Shown in pieces: positions 29,405 through 38,357 of a stretch of 64,000 nt of DNA. The DNA lies in assembly GCF_004114955.1 (NCBI RefSeq), contig NZ_CP030054.1:496001-560000 (forward strand). The letters are read 5' to 3'. The stretch comes from Bradyrhizobium guangzhouense. GTDB taxonomy: Bacteria; Pseudomonadota; Alphaproteobacteria; Rhizobiales; Xanthobacteraceae. How positions within the stretch are numbered: the stretch's first letter is position 1; each line of letters opens with the position of its first letter. The notes beneath the pieces were generated by a model. It made no database searches. It worked only from the letters and a program-made list of their open reading frames with translations, and was not told the DNA's origin. The position numbers and the translations under genes are program-made.

Positions 29405-29701
29405 ATGTCGACCGACCGATCCGCGCGCGTCGAGGACAGGCTATTCTACAACCGCTACCTGCTTGATCCTGGGCACCCTCACATCAAGGTGCGGCCACAC
29501 ACGATGCCATCCTCGGAGCTCGTGAGCATGCTGACAACCTGCCCGGCTCACTGCTATGTAGCTAACGACAAGCACCAGATAGAAGTCGCCGTGGACGGCT
29601 GCATCGAGTGCGGCACTTGCCGCGTGATCTGCGAGGAGAGAGGTGACATCGAGTGGAGCTATCCGCGAGGTGGTTACGGCGTACTGTTCAAGTTTGGCTA
29701 A
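29405..29701 (+). CDS. fixX: FixX, ferredoxin-like subunit of FixABCX
   Basis: Ferredoxin-like partner of FixC that transfers electrons toward nitrogenase's donor. It has 98 residues. The cluster motif is [11 protein letters not shown] with an upstream cysteine in TTCPAHCY; the C-terminal [12 protein letters not shown] is the conserved ending. Last gene of the nifW-fixABCX run; IS481-type debris follows it. Confidence 0.95.
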   Translation: MSTDRSARVEDRLFYNRYLLDPGHPHIKVRPHTMPSSELVSMLTTCPAHCYVANDKHQIEVAVDGCIECGTCRVICEERGDIEWSYPRGGYGVLFKFG

Positions 29702-29801
29702 TAATTCGGCTCAACGTAGCTGTGATCTTTCAGGAAGTGCCCATCCGTTCTGAACCGAGAAAGCTGAGTTTCCGAAGCTGCAGTGTTCTGGGAGAGACCG
29801 G

Positions 29802-30470
29802 ATGAACACCCACAAGAATGCGCCGTTGATGCCCAAAGGTCGATAGGCGATGCTGCGGAGGAGTAGGCTGCCGCAAGCCGATGGCTGACCTGTGAAACAT
29901 CTTGCCGAAGACGATTGAAAATAGGTCAAGCGGTTCCGCGCGGAAGGTGTTGCTTGGTTGCGCAATCGCTCCTCCAGACCCTTTCGTCGCCAAGTCCCGC
30001 CAGCCACATGTGCAGGCTTCGACGCATTGCGCCGACATCTACACCGGCACGCAGATCGCCGACCAGGTCGAAGTGTCGACGGCCGCCGTCAGCCATCCTC
30101 GTCGCTTAGAATTGAACCGGATCGCGAGGAGCTGACTGAGCGGGGAAGGCCGATATGAGCGTGAAAGCCCAGGCGAGATCATTCACATCGACATCATAAC
30201 GCTGTGGCGTTTTTGGAGGGATCGGAGACGGCATTACCCGGCGCTCCCAGCCCGTCTACATTGACGACCACTCCCGTGTCGCCTTTTCCGAGATCAAGCC
30301 ATTGGCGCCCAAGGGACGCTGCTGCCTTTCGGACGTCCCTAAGACCCGCGCGGCATTTTTGGTTCGGCGTGCAATAGACGTGTTTCTGTTGCCTAACCTC
30401 GTCTGCAATGTCCCCGGCCGCGCGCCGCAAGCCGTCCATCACCGGAACAGTTGCGCCCCTCCACGTGCTC
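29802..30470 (+). pseudogene. IS481-family transposase fossil
   Basis: The remains begin MNTHKNAPLMPKGR, the standard N-terminus of this transposase type, and then hit a stop. Further pieces in other frames are VSRSA-like RFRAEG debris, RPHVQASTHC, the block GEIIHIDI (30170-30195), and VYIDDHSRVAFSEIK (30256-30300), after which similarity fades. Frameshifts, stops and loss of the last DDE residue show it is dead. It separates fixX from panB. Confidence 0.68.
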
Positions 30471-30664
30471 AACGCCGCGGGATTTGGTTACGCGAAGAAG
30501 TACTCACACCATGATCGCGCAATCATCAAAACCTCCGGCCTGCTGATGTTGCCATTCAGAGAGACATTTTCTCTTTCTTAAATTGACCATTGACCCATTT
30601 CTGTCGTCTCCCCTAAGAAGCGCAGCTGCAACGAATGCGGATTGAACACAACCGGGGATCGCAG

Positions 30665-31543
30665 ATGAGCCACATATCTCAAGCGCCCAGTGCGCGAGTG
30701 ACGATTCCGCTCCTTCAACAATGGAAGGAGGAACGGCGGCGCATAACGATGACCACCGCCTATGACGCCGTGACAGCGCGGATTGCCGATTCCATCGTCG
30801 ATATCCTCCTCGTGGGCGACAGCGTCGGCAATGTCTGTCTCGGCTACGACAATACCCTTCCGGTCAGCATGCCGATGATGAACTATCATCTGGAGGCTGT
30901 CGCGCGCACAAGACCTCGTGCGCTGCTCGTGGCTGATATGCCGTTTCTCAGCTTCCATGTCAGCCCGCAGGAAACTATCCGCAACGCAGGTGGCTTCCTG
31001 CAACGGGGAGCAGATGCCGTCAAGCTGGAAGGGGGCGCCAAGCGCATCGACATGATACGCGCGCTGGTCCAATGCGAAATCCCGGTGATGGGACACCTCG
31101 GCCTCACCCCGCAAAGCGTCAACGTCATGGGCGGCTTCAGGGTGCAGGGTCGCACGAGCGAGGCTGCATTGCAACTGCTCGAGGACGCGCACCGGTTAGA
31201 GCAAGCGGGATGCTTTGCGCTCGTGCTCGAGGGCATTCCGGCCGAGCTTGCAGCGCGTGTGACCGAGATCCTGAAGATTCCGACCATTGGGATCGGCGCG
31301 GGAGCGAAATGTTCGGGCCAGGTACTCGTGTTCCACGACGTGGTCGGATTGACGGAGGGGCACCGGCCGAAATTCGTGCGCCCCTATTCGAACGGATTTC
31401 AGGTCTTGCAGGATGCCCTCGCAAGCTGGGCGACCGATGTCCGGGAGGGCACATTTCCGGACGCTCAGGAGTCCTACCGTTTGCCGGAATCCCTGGCGGA
31501 GGTCGTCGCAAACTGGACGCCAGGCGAGCGGGACGGAATTTAG
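30665..31543 (+). CDS. panB: Ketopantoate hydroxymethyltransferase
   Basis: Transfers a hydroxymethyl group from methylenetetrahydrofolate to 2-oxoisovalerate, the first committed step of pantothenate and coenzyme A synthesis. It has 292 residues. Motifs: TMTTAYDAVTARIAD, LLVGDSVGNV, the Mg-binding and substrate residues around DMPFLSFHVSP, and VMGHLGLTPQSVN. The start at 30665 gives MSHISQAP; the frame is open to 30635. It lies four bases from panC, so the pair is an operon. No sigma-54 site was seen ahead of it. Confidence 0.95.
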   Translation: MSHISQAPSARVTIPLLQQWKEERRRITMTTAYDAVTARIADSIVDILLVGDSVGNVCLGYDNTLPVSMPMMNYHLEAVARTRPRALLVADMPFLSFHVSPQETIRNAGGFLQRGADAVKLEGGAKRIDMIRALVQCEIPVMGHLGLTPQSVNVMGGFRVQGRTSEAALQLLEDAHRLEQAGCFALVLEGIPAELAARVTEILKIPTIGIGAGAKCSGQVLVFHDVVGLTEGHRPKFVRPYSNGFQVLQDALASWATDVREGTFPDAQESYRLPESLAEVVANWTPGERDGI

Positions 31544-31547
31544 CGTC

Positions 31548-32411
31548 GTGCGCACCATAAAAACCGTCCGCGAGCTGCGCCGCGCCCTCGCTGGTCACAA
31601 ACCGAATGGTCGCGTCGGATTTGTGCCCACAATGGGATACCTGCACGATGGTCATCTCGCGCTTGTTAAAGCGAGCCGGGCACGCTGCAACACCACGGTC
31701 GTCAGCATCTTCGTCAACCCGGCCCAGTTTGGCCCGAAGGAAGATCTCAGCGTGTATCCACGGGACTTCCCCCGAGACGAACGACTGTGCCGCGAGGCTG
31801 ACGTCGATATTATCTTTGCTCCCGGGGCGGAGGAAGTGTATCGGTCGGGGTTCGACACCTTTGTCGAACCGGGTGCACCGGCACAGCCCCTCTGTGGCCC
31901 GTTCAGGCCCGGCCACTTTCGGGGTGTTACGACCGTCGTCTGCAAGCTGTTCAACATGGTGCAGCCTGATCTGGCGTTCTTCGGACAAAAGGACTTTCAG
32001 CAATGTGCCGTAGTGCGGCGGATGGTCACCGATCTCAATCTCCCGATCGAAATCGTCACCGTCCCGACGGTTCGCGATCCGGACGGGCTCGCCATGAGCA
32101 GCCGGAACCGCTATCTCAGCGCTCCTGAACGCAGCAGCGCCCTTTCCATCAGCCGCGGCCTTTTCGCAGCAAAGGCTGTCTTTCAGGCAGGCGAGCGCGA
32201 TTCCATCCGGCTGTTGTCACTCGCCAGGCAGACTATAGAGATCGACGAGCTGCAATACCTGGAAATCGTCGATGCCGAAACGCTCACGCCAGCTACAAGC
32301 GAGCTGACGCGTCCTGCTGCGATTTGTGTCGCAGGTTATGTTGGCTCAACCCGGCTGATCGACAACATCCTGCTCGATACCACGGAGGCTCGCAGGCTGA
32401 CCGCGCGGTGA
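31548..32411 (+). CDS. panC: Pantothenate synthetase
   Basis: Condenses pantoate with beta-alanine using ATP. It has 287 residues. The nucleotidyltransferase signature is VPTMGYLHDGHLALV, followed by SIFVNPAQFGPKEDL, FFGQKDFQQ and the KMSKS-like MSSRNRYLS. The start is GTG 31548, four bases after panB stops; the frame runs back to 31413 inside panB. Likely translationally coupled to panB. A pantothenate gene pair on a symbiosis region is known from other rhizobia, where it supports growth on or near the host. Confidence 0.94.
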   Translation: MRTIKTVRELRRALAGHKPNGRVGFVPTMGYLHDGHLALVKASRARCNTTVVSIFVNPAQFGPKEDLSVYPRDFPRDERLCREADVDIIFAPGAEEVYRSGFDTFVEPGAPAQPLCGPFRPGHFRGVTTVVCKLFNMVQPDLAFFGQKDFQQCAVVRRMVTDLNLPIEIVTVPTVRDPDGLAMSSRNRYLSAPERSSALSISRGLFAAKAVFQAGERDSIRLLSLARQTIEIDELQYLEIVDAETLTPATSELTRPAAICVAGYVGSTRLIDNILLDTTEARRLTAR

Positions 32412-32483
32412 TAAGCGAGCACGATCTCCGTCGCGCCAGGAGGCAGGGCGGTGCTCCAGCGCGCGTGCTGATCCCAGCCGCGC

Positions 32484-32636
32484 TCACTGCGATGATGTTG
32501 CAGCTCGTTCGACCTTTTGCACCTTGAGTGCACGACGCTTCATTGTCGCCGTCAGCTTTTTTGCTTTTGCCGGGCGAGGTTTCTTTGGAAAAACGATGCC
32601 GGCTTGAGATAGCTCCTTCGGTCCGCGCTTCGTCAT
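32484..32636 (-). CDS. Small lysine-rich hypothetical protein (50 aa)
   Basis: Three consecutive ATG codons (32642, 32639, 32636) follow a GGAG; the third has ideal spacing of seven. The product begins MTKRGPKELSQAGIVFPKKP and is very basic (about a third Lys or Arg), which suggests nucleic-acid binding, but I do not recognise a family. It ends about 70 bases from the panC stop, convergent to it. Confidence 0.4.
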   Translation of the reverse strand: MTKRGPKELSQAGIVFPKKPRPAKAKKLTATMKRRALKVQKVERAATSSQ

Positions 32637-32685
32637 CATCATTCTCCGAACATATCTGGTTGATTTCGGGACGGCGCCGCAGCAG

Positions 32686-32919
32686 CTAACGCCGCACACC
32701 TGGCCGCTCGCCAGCTCGCGGCGGTGAAGCTGGATGTCGCGCGCCGCCTGGCGCGCTGAGCAGCAAAAACAAAGCCCTGTTAGCCTCATACCGGGCGGCC
32801 AGCCGGCTACGTTTTGAACCTGCCATGACCAGCATCCCTTCATCCGTCGAGAGCGACCAGAACCAGCCGCGGCCACGGCGAGTGAGCAAAATCTCATAAT
32901 AGGGAAAACGGTCGGACAT
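32686..32919 (-). CDS. Conserved small hypothetical protein of Bradyrhizobium type
   Basis: A 77-residue product beginning MSDRFPYYEILLTRRGRGWF with later SRLAARYEANRALFLLL. The pattern (RFPYYEVLLTxRGxxWxWxV then SRxxARYxANRALFxLL) recurs, from memory, in many small bradyrhizobial proteins of unknown role. An in-frame ATG at 32928 is the alternative start; neither has a clear ribosome binding site. Convergence with panC and divergence from its right neighbours suggest a solitary gene. Confidence 0.6.
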   Translation of the reverse strand: MSDRFPYYEILLTRRGRGWFWSLSTDEGMLVMAGSKRSRLAARYEANRALFLLLSAPGGARHPASPPRAGERPGVRR

Positions 32920-33273
32920 CGAATCCATTGTTCGTCTGCGCGCGGCGAGTTCCGGACCACCCGCTCGGCCGCGCCTGCCTAGCGGATGGGTTCACATCCA
33001 ACCGTTGGGGGGCGTGCTGAACAGCTGGATCGGCCTGTTGCAATCCCGCTGCGGTGAAAATCATCAACAAATCCCAGTTCAACGCCGAATTCCGCCAGGA
33101 CAGCCGGGTCCGTTCTTGCCCCTAGTTGCGCAATGTCGTCCGTGTTCGTTGACACCCGGCCTGGGTGCGTCATCCGGGCTAACAGTTTATATTGTCCTAC
33201 TTTCAGACGAAAGATCAAATTTGCAACGTGCCTGCTCGTGCCCTTATTTTCCTTCACGTTTTCGGAGTCGCCC
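32920..33273. other. Spacer between two small hypothetical genes
   Basis: Frames at 33005-33382 and 33133-33273 overlap but are not supported by motifs; I see no gene, only the likely promoter area of the small gene at 33274. Confidence 0.4.
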
Positions 33274-33474
33274 GTGTTGGACCCAGCGACGAGTGTCCTT
33301 CTCCGCGCCGTGCTTGATGAGGTCTGCCAGGAGATCTCCCGCAGTGAAACTGGCCTTCGTGCCCATGTCGCCTCCAAGTTGATCGAAGCCGCAACCAAGG
33401 GTGAGACAACAGCGGAGCGCCTAAGGCAGGTCGCGCTTGAGGCACTTCGCTCGACGCCGACGATGTGGCGCTAG
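33274..33474 (+). CDS. Conserved small hypothetical protein (66 aa)
   Basis: Reads VLDPATSVLLRAVLDEVCQE, then SRSETGLRAHVASKLIEAAT and GETTAERLRQVALEAL with a final PTMWR. This helical pattern is familiar from small proteins scattered through Bradyrhizobium genomes; no function is known. GTG 33274 is taken as the start because GGAG lies seven bases upstream and homologous proteins begin at the LDP block; the frame is open to 33133. Confidence 0.6.
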   Translation: MLDPATSVLLRAVLDEVCQEISRSETGLRAHVASKLIEAATKGETTAERLRQVALEALRSTPTMWR

Positions 33475-34134
33475 GGAAGGGCGTGGCTGTGACTTTCAAG
33501 GTTCGTGTTGAACATCCTGGCCACCGGCAAAGACGGCCTCGCACAGATGCCGGATCTCAAGCAAATATACCAGGTTTAGCTACGGTGGATCCGATTAGGC
33601 CAAGCGCTCGAGAAGAATGATCGCATACTTGAGCTAGCCTTTTCTCAGAAGTTGATCGAGCGCATCGATCGAGATAGCGCGTCACCGAACAGAGCCCCGT
33701 GCCCTGGAGGCGATGGAAGTAAAGTCGCCTGCTGTCAGCGAGGGCACCAATATCAACAGCGCTTTTCTCGATGCGATTGTAGCTGGCGAGCCGCAGCGCA
33801 TGACAACAAGCAAGCCGGTGTTCTAGCGACGCCTTTGGCTGCACGCGGATGGAGCCGGTCGCCAAGGCGGCCGGCAGCGGCCCGCACGTCTGCATCTAAA
33901 CGCATCATACGCTCGTGAAGGTAAGATCGTGCTGAGGGGAAATTTAGCTAGGCCTTCCGGCCTTCTGAGGTTGGAGCGCGCTAATTTTGCTCGGGCGCAT
34001 CTCATGCCTCGCCCTGGTTATTGGAACATGCTGGCTTCTGGGCGGTTCAATGAAAGGGCCCTTGTGCCCCCACGGTCCTGCCGCATACCCCCAAAGCCCC
34101 CCAAAGGCGGGACCGTGCCCCCGCGGAGTCCGCC
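33475..34134. other. Spacer without a recognised gene
   Basis: Short frames only. The segment around 34050-34130 is rich in C runs (CCCCCAAAGCCCCCCAAAG), unusual for the window, and lies directly before the DUF2934 gene. Confidence 0.45.
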
Positions 34135-34302
34135 ATGGCATTCCCGACCGAAGAGCAGATCAAAAACAAGGCCCACGAGCTCTGGGAGAAAGCAGGCAGG
34201 CCGGAAGGGCGCGAACTCGAATTCTGGCATCAAGCCGAACGCGAGCTGCAGGAGCAGGCAGAGCGCGGCGCTCCGGAAAATGGCTCGCCTGACGCGATTT
34301 AG
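34135..34302 (+). CDS. DUF2934 small protein (55 aa)
   Basis: MAFPTEEQIKNKAHELWEKA, then GRPEGRELEFWHQAERELQE: the pattern I-x2-RA-x-ELWE-x2-GRPEGR-x3-FW-x2-AE-x-EL defines the DUF2934 family of short, charged helical proteins widespread in rhizobia. Function unknown. GCGGAG lies seven bases before the ATG. The longer plus-strand frames over this region are shadows. Confidence 0.7.
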   Translation: MAFPTEEQIKNKAHELWEKAGRPEGRELEFWHQAERELQEQAERGAPENGSPDAI

Positions 34303-34694
34303 CCGCCGCCGTTTGGCACTCTCTACACGGGATCATGTTGTGCGTGCCCGCAAGACCGCCCGAGCGGAGTGAGCGACGAGCAGACGGGTGGAAACGGTTC
34401 GGCCGGGTTATTCGTCAACGTCAACTCTCATCTCGCGTGAGCTCTGCACGTCTGATTGGACGGGCCTCAAACCGCTGGCCATTCAGATCCACGTCCGTCT
34501 TCCTCTTCTTCAATGCCGGTCGTTGTCGATGGCGTCGTTCGTTCCGCGCTCGCTCGGCATGTTTTCTGGCTTGGAGCGCGGATCAATCGCTCACGCGCAC
34601 ATTAAAGCGCGATGAGAATGAGATGAATCCTCGTCGCGCTTTAGGTTATTGTTTGAGCCTCCGAAAACCGCTGCACACTTCTCGGGATCATGCT
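34303..34694. other. Spacer before the DprA/phosphoribosyltransferase pair
   Basis: Non-coding on both strands as far as I can see; it is the shared downstream end of the DUF2934 gene and the convergent HAD-phosphoribosyltransferase gene. Confidence 0.45.
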
Positions 34695-35795
34695 CTAGAA
34701 GTTTTCAGTGTTTTGGCAGTGGTGAGGATAACCCGAGCAGCCCCAGAATTTGAAATGGGTTGTGTGATTCTCCCGGATTTTCATAGAGCGACCGCAGGCG
34801 GGGCAGGTCTTGCGAGCAAATACCCGCTGGTCCTTCGCCAGCGTCATGATCCTGACTTCGCCGGCGCCGCTGGCGGCGAGTGTCCGGACACATTCCCCGG
34901 TGGTCTCCCCGGTCGTGTAGACATCGTCGATCAGCAAGATCTTGTTATTGTTCCATCTGAAATTAGAATGGAAAGCGCCTTTGATTGCTTCGGCGCGCTC
35001 CAGCGAATTCATCTGCTTGTAGCCCTCGATTTCCTTGACGACACGCAGGCCCTTCAGCTCCAGTTCGATGTCCTCATCGAAATGATCTGCTGCCTCATTG
35101 AGCAGCAATTCAAAGCGATTGCGCTGTTGAGAAGGCTTCATCGGAACCGGCACAACATAGTCCGGTGCCCAGTCGAGGGTTGCGATGGCTCGACCTACGG
35201 CCTCACCGAGAATCTTGGCGTGGGTATCATCACTCTTCAGCGACAACACGGCTGCGCTCACGCTTCGCCAATATAGCCGCGGCCAGGAATGTTCGCGTCT
35301 CAGCAAGGTGGATGCCTTCGACATGAAGACGTCCGGTGCACTGGAGGAAAGCTCGAAGATTGACGTAGGCCCCCATCGGACCGCAACAGAAGTCACCCCG
35401 GCATGGTAACTGGCTTCGATGTCACCGACATCATCACCGATGTAGAGCGTTTCCGTCGTCGCAGCCACGCCGACACGACGTAGCGCTTCCAGGATCGGCT
35501 CGGGGTCGGGTTTGTGGTTCTGGGTATTGCCGTAGCTGACCAGCACGTCGTAAGGGATGCGGAATTGCTGGAGGACTGAAGTCGCGTACCATTCAGGCGA
35601 AGAGGTGACGATGCCGATCCTCTGTCCGTCCGCCCTGAGAAGGGCGGGAAGCTCATGAGGCGCCGCGCGGCCTTGCGCGGGGAACGGCCGGATCAGATGC
35701 ATATTCTGCCGGACATTGTCCCACATCTGAAAGCGACGTTGCTGCGCAATGGCCGAGCTATCGAAAAGCGTCATGTCGAGGTCAAACAGGAACAT
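34695..35795 (-). CDS. HAD hydrolase-phosphoribosyltransferase fusion with C-terminal zinc finger (ShosT-like)
   Basis: A 366-residue three-part protein. Residues 1-160 are a HAD phosphatase: FDLDMTLFDSS (nucleophile and acid aspartates), IVTSS, NHKPDP and GDDVGD are motifs I-IV. Residues 200-325 are a ComF-like phosphoribosyltransferase with DYVVPVPMKPSQQRNRFELL and the PRPP loop ILLIDDVYTTGET. Residues 330-362 hold two cysteine pairs, CPACG and CSGYPHHC, a zinc-ribbon-like tail. It lies eight bases downstream of a DprA-like gene. A DprA plus phosphoribosyltransferase pair is the hallmark of the ShosTA toxin-antitoxin/anti-phage system, in which this partner is the toxin. Toxicity here is inferred, not shown. 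Confidence 0.8.
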   Translation of the reverse strand: MFLFDLDMTLFDSSAIAQQRRFQMWDNVRQNMHLIRPFPAQGRAAPHELPALLRADGQRIGIVTSSPEWYATSVLQQFRIPYDVLVSYGNTQNHKPDPEPILEALRRVGVAATTETLYIGDDVGDIEASYHAGVTSVAVRWGPTSIFELSSSAPDVFMSKASTLLRREHSWPRLYWRSVSAAVLSLKSDDTHAKILGEAVGRAIATLDWAPDYVVPVPMKPSQQRNRFELLLNEAADHFDEDIELELKGLRVVKEIEGYKQMNSLERAEAIKGAFHSNFRWNNNKILLIDDVYTTGETTGECVRTLAASGAGEVRIMTLAKDQRVFARKTCPACGRSMKIRENHTTHFKFWGCSGYPHHCQNTENF

Positions 35796-35803
35796 CCCAG
35801 CCG

Positions 35804-36856
35804 TTAGAGCATCGACATCTGCGTGGGTGACGACGGCGGAGCGACTGTTTGGGTTTCGCCACCAGCCAAGCGGCTTTCCAATAAGCCAAGCATGGAGGCG
35901 TAGTCTTCCTTGCTGGCTAGCGGCACAGCCACCGGGCGGTTGCCATACCTCTCGGCGAGTATGCGTCGGTAGTCACCTTCAGCCCGCACAGCTTCGGCGA
36001 AGCGGCTCGCGGGCAACTGCGTCATGGCCAAGATGCCCTGGCTCTTAGGCTCTGTGGCATGACGGCCCTGCGGCACTGGCGCAAACAGCACGCGGTCCTG
36101 TTGGATCGTGAAGCGCACCGTGTGCATCGAGCCGCCCTTGATGTCTGTCTGCATGACAAAGGTTGCTATCGAAAGCCCGCTTTGCAGGCGATCGCGCTGC
36201 ACAAGATTGCGCGGGGATGGCGGCACGCCGAAAGGCTGCTCGCTGATCAGCGCGCCATCCTTTTCCAGAATCTCTTCGGCGAGCTTGCTATTCTGCTTCG
36301 GGTAAATGCCCTCAAGACCACCCGCCATCACAGCGACGGTCCGCCCGCCGTGATGCAATGCGCTTTGGTGGCTCAACGTATCGACGCCGATCGCAAGGCC
36401 ACTCACGATCGCCCAATTGGCGCCGACCAGTGTCTCCACGATCCTATCGCTGACGATTTCGCCGAATTCGGACGGCTCGCGCGTGCCGATGCAAGCGACG
36501 CTGCGGCGCGGCGGAAGCTGGCCCTTCACAAACAGGATGGGCGGGCGATCGGCAAGAGAGCGCAGAGCCACTGGATAATCCGTATCGAAGATCGACAGAA
36601 CACGCACCCCACGCCGATCCGCCTCGTCGAGCACTCGCTGTGCCTTCTCGCTGGCTTTAACAATGGCGGCGGGCTCCTGAAGGCATTCAGCCACCGCGGC
36701 CGAAACGACCGATCGAAGCTTCGCAGGCTCGGCGCCCAAAATCGCTTCAAGAAGCGAGAATCGTTCAGCGAGACGCTCGGCCGTAGCAGGGCCGATACCG
36801 CGCAAAGCGGTGAGTGTGAGAATGCCGGCTGCAGTTCGTGTCTCGGTGCCAATCAT
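35804..36856 (-). CDS. DprA/Smf-like SLOG-fold protein (ShosA-like)
   Basis: About 350 residues. An N-terminal helix-hairpin-helix (LTALRGIGPATAERLAERF) precedes the SLOG Rossmann domain: VACIGTREPSEFGE, VSGLAIGVDTLSHQSALHHG, GGLEGIYPKQN and ISEQPFG. It departs from housekeeping DprA in the ssDNA-binding block, where RNRIIAGLS-type sequence is replaced by RDRLQSGLSIATFVMQTDIK. The DprA winged-helix C-terminus is not evident. Start ATG 36856 has AAAGGCG upstream; TTG 36865 is possible. The next gene, eight bases on, is the HAD-phosphoribosyltransferase. The pairing suggests an antitoxin role as in ShosTA rather than natural transformation. Confidence 0.8.
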   Translation of the reverse strand: MIGTETRTAAGILTLTALRGIGPATAERLAERFSLLEAILGAEPAKLRSVVSAAVAECLQEPAAIVKASEKAQRVLDEADRRGVRVLSIFDTDYPVALRSLADRPPILFVKGQLPPRRSVACIGTREPSEFGEIVSDRIVETLVGANWAIVSGLAIGVDTLSHQSALHHGGRTVAVMAGGLEGIYPKQNSKLAEEILEKDGALISEQPFGVPPSPRNLVQRDRLQSGLSIATFVMQTDIKGGSMHTVRFTIQQDRVLFAPVPQGRHATEPKSQGILAMTQLPASRFAEAVRAEGDYRRILAERYGNRPVAVPLASKEDYASMLGLLESRLAGGETQTVAPPSSPTQMSML

Positions 36857-36865
36857 CGCATTCAA

Positions 36866-37244
36866 CGCCTTTCAAATTGCCCTACTTCGGCGTTCTAGAA
36901 CGACAGTCTCTCTTAAGGACGAGGATGAACGAGTCCGAGGTTAACGCAGTAAATGGCGAGCACCCTAGGAGATCGGCGGCGGCGAAGGATCAAGATTGCC
37001 GTGAACACGAACTTGCGCTTGGCATCCGCACATCGATGGACATCTGCACAATAGGTCATCACAGCGTAAGCAGGCAAGCCGGCCTACTCGATCAGCAGGT
37101 TGATAGAGCCGATCACCCGTGTTGAGGAAGCCTCAGCAACGAGAGTTCTTGTCTCGACGAATTAACGACGTCGATGTTGCGGTTAAGTTGCGTTGAGAGG
37201 ATCTTCTCAAATGCTTCTTCCTCCTCATCCTTCCCGTTCCGCCA
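36866..37244. other. Spacer upstream of the DprA-like gene
   Basis: No gene recognised; expected to hold the promoter of the DprA-like operon and the 3' end of the Fic gene. Confidence 0.45.
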
Positions 37245-38357
37245 TCAGCTGTGTGTGTCAACGAGCGAGTAGCTGGTGCTTCTGCCCCCGGCGGCATCTT
37301 TCTTAAGGATGCCATGTTCGATCAATTCCTCAATGTCCCTTGCCGCCGTCGCCTGGGAGACCTTCGTTAGCTTTGCCCACTTTGAGGACGTTAGCTTGCC
37401 CTCAAATCCATCGAACAGGCAATTAAGCACAGTTCGTTGACGTTCATTGAGCTGGCGAGCCGCATGACGATCCCAGAAGTCCGCTTTCTGGAGAATTCTC
37501 CCGAGAATGGCATCCGCGTTGTCAAAGGCGCGATCTAAGCAATCCAGGAACCACGCCATCCAATCGGTGATGTCGAGGTTTCCTTTCTGGATCCGCTCGA
37601 GAATTGAGTAGTAGTCGTTCCGCTCGCGCCGAATCTGCGCGGACATACTGTAAAACCTTTGCGGGCTCCGCTCTGATCTTGCCAGCGCAAGGTCAGCGAT
37701 CGCACGCGCAATACGACCGTTGCCGTCTTCAAATGGATGGATGGTCACGAACCAAAGATGAGCGAGAGCGGCCTTCAACACGGGATCGATGCTAACGATA
37801 TTACGGTTAAACCACTCCAAGAAGGTCTGCATCTGCGCATCGAGACGCTCGGCCGATGGAGCTTCATAGTGTACGCGCTCGCGACCCATCGGGCCCGAGA
37901 CAACTTGCATGGGTCCAGTCTCGACCGTCCGCCACGCGCCGACGACTATCTTGGTCATACCGCTGCGCCCAGTGGGGAAGAGCGCGGCATGCCAGCCGAA
38001 GAGGCGTTCGGCAGTTAGCTCCTCGGCATAGTGTTCGGTGGCGTCGAGGATCATCTCGACCACGCCTTCGACGTACCGGTCGGCAGGGATAAGGCCCCCA
38101 ATGTCCATACCAAGATGACGAGCGATGGAGGACCGAACCTGCGCATGATCGAGGATCTCACCCTCGATCTCACTCGACTTCACCACTTCTTCAGTGAGGG
38201 TCTGAAGAGTAGCCTCAGTTTTGAGGGGGAATCCGAGCCGCTCCATCCGGCCGAGCAGGCGGCCCTGCTTATGACGGACCGCCGCCAATCGGTCTGCAAT
38301 CCGCTGCATATCCCAAGTGAATGTGGGCCAAGCAGGCAGTTCATGAATGTAGGCCAT
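37245..38357 (-). CDS. Fic-family AMP-transferase, class II with N-terminal inhibitory helix
   Basis: A 370-residue Fic protein that would transfer AMP (or another nucleotide) to target proteins. The inhibitory motif (S/T)xxxE(G/N) is present near residue 65 as SSEIEGE, so the enzyme is probably self-inhibited. The catalytic loop HPFEDGNGRIAR is complete. The Fic_N domain (PAWPTFTWDMQRIADRLAAV) precedes it, and a C-terminal winged helix (KWAKLTKVSQATAARDIEEL) suggests DNA binding and perhaps autoregulation, consistent with repeated sites over the start codon. It is one of three Fic genes or pieces in the window and the only intact one. Confidence 0.88.
   Translation of the reverse strand: MAYIHELPAWPTFTWDMQRIADRLAAVRHKQGRLLGRMERLGFPLKTEATLQTLTEEVVKSSEIEGEILDHAQVRSSIARHLGMDIGGLIPADRYVEGVVEMILDATEHYAEELTAERLFGWHAALFPTGRSGMTKIVVGAWRTVETGPMQVVSGPMGRERVHYEAPSAERLDAQMQTFLEWFNRNIVSIDPVLKAALAHLWFVTIHPFEDGNGRIARAIADLALARSERSPQRFYSMSAQIRRERNDYYSILERIQKGNLDITDWMAWFLDCLDRAFDNADAILGRILQKADFWDRHAARQLNERQRTVLNCLFDGFEGKLTSSKWAKLTKVSQATAARDIEELIEHGILKKDAAGGRSTSYSLVDTHS

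Noticed and set aside
35804..36856. Housekeeping DprA (natural transformation)
   Set aside because: The ssDNA-binding block is altered and the partner gene is a phosphoribosyltransferase, so a ShosA-like role fits better.
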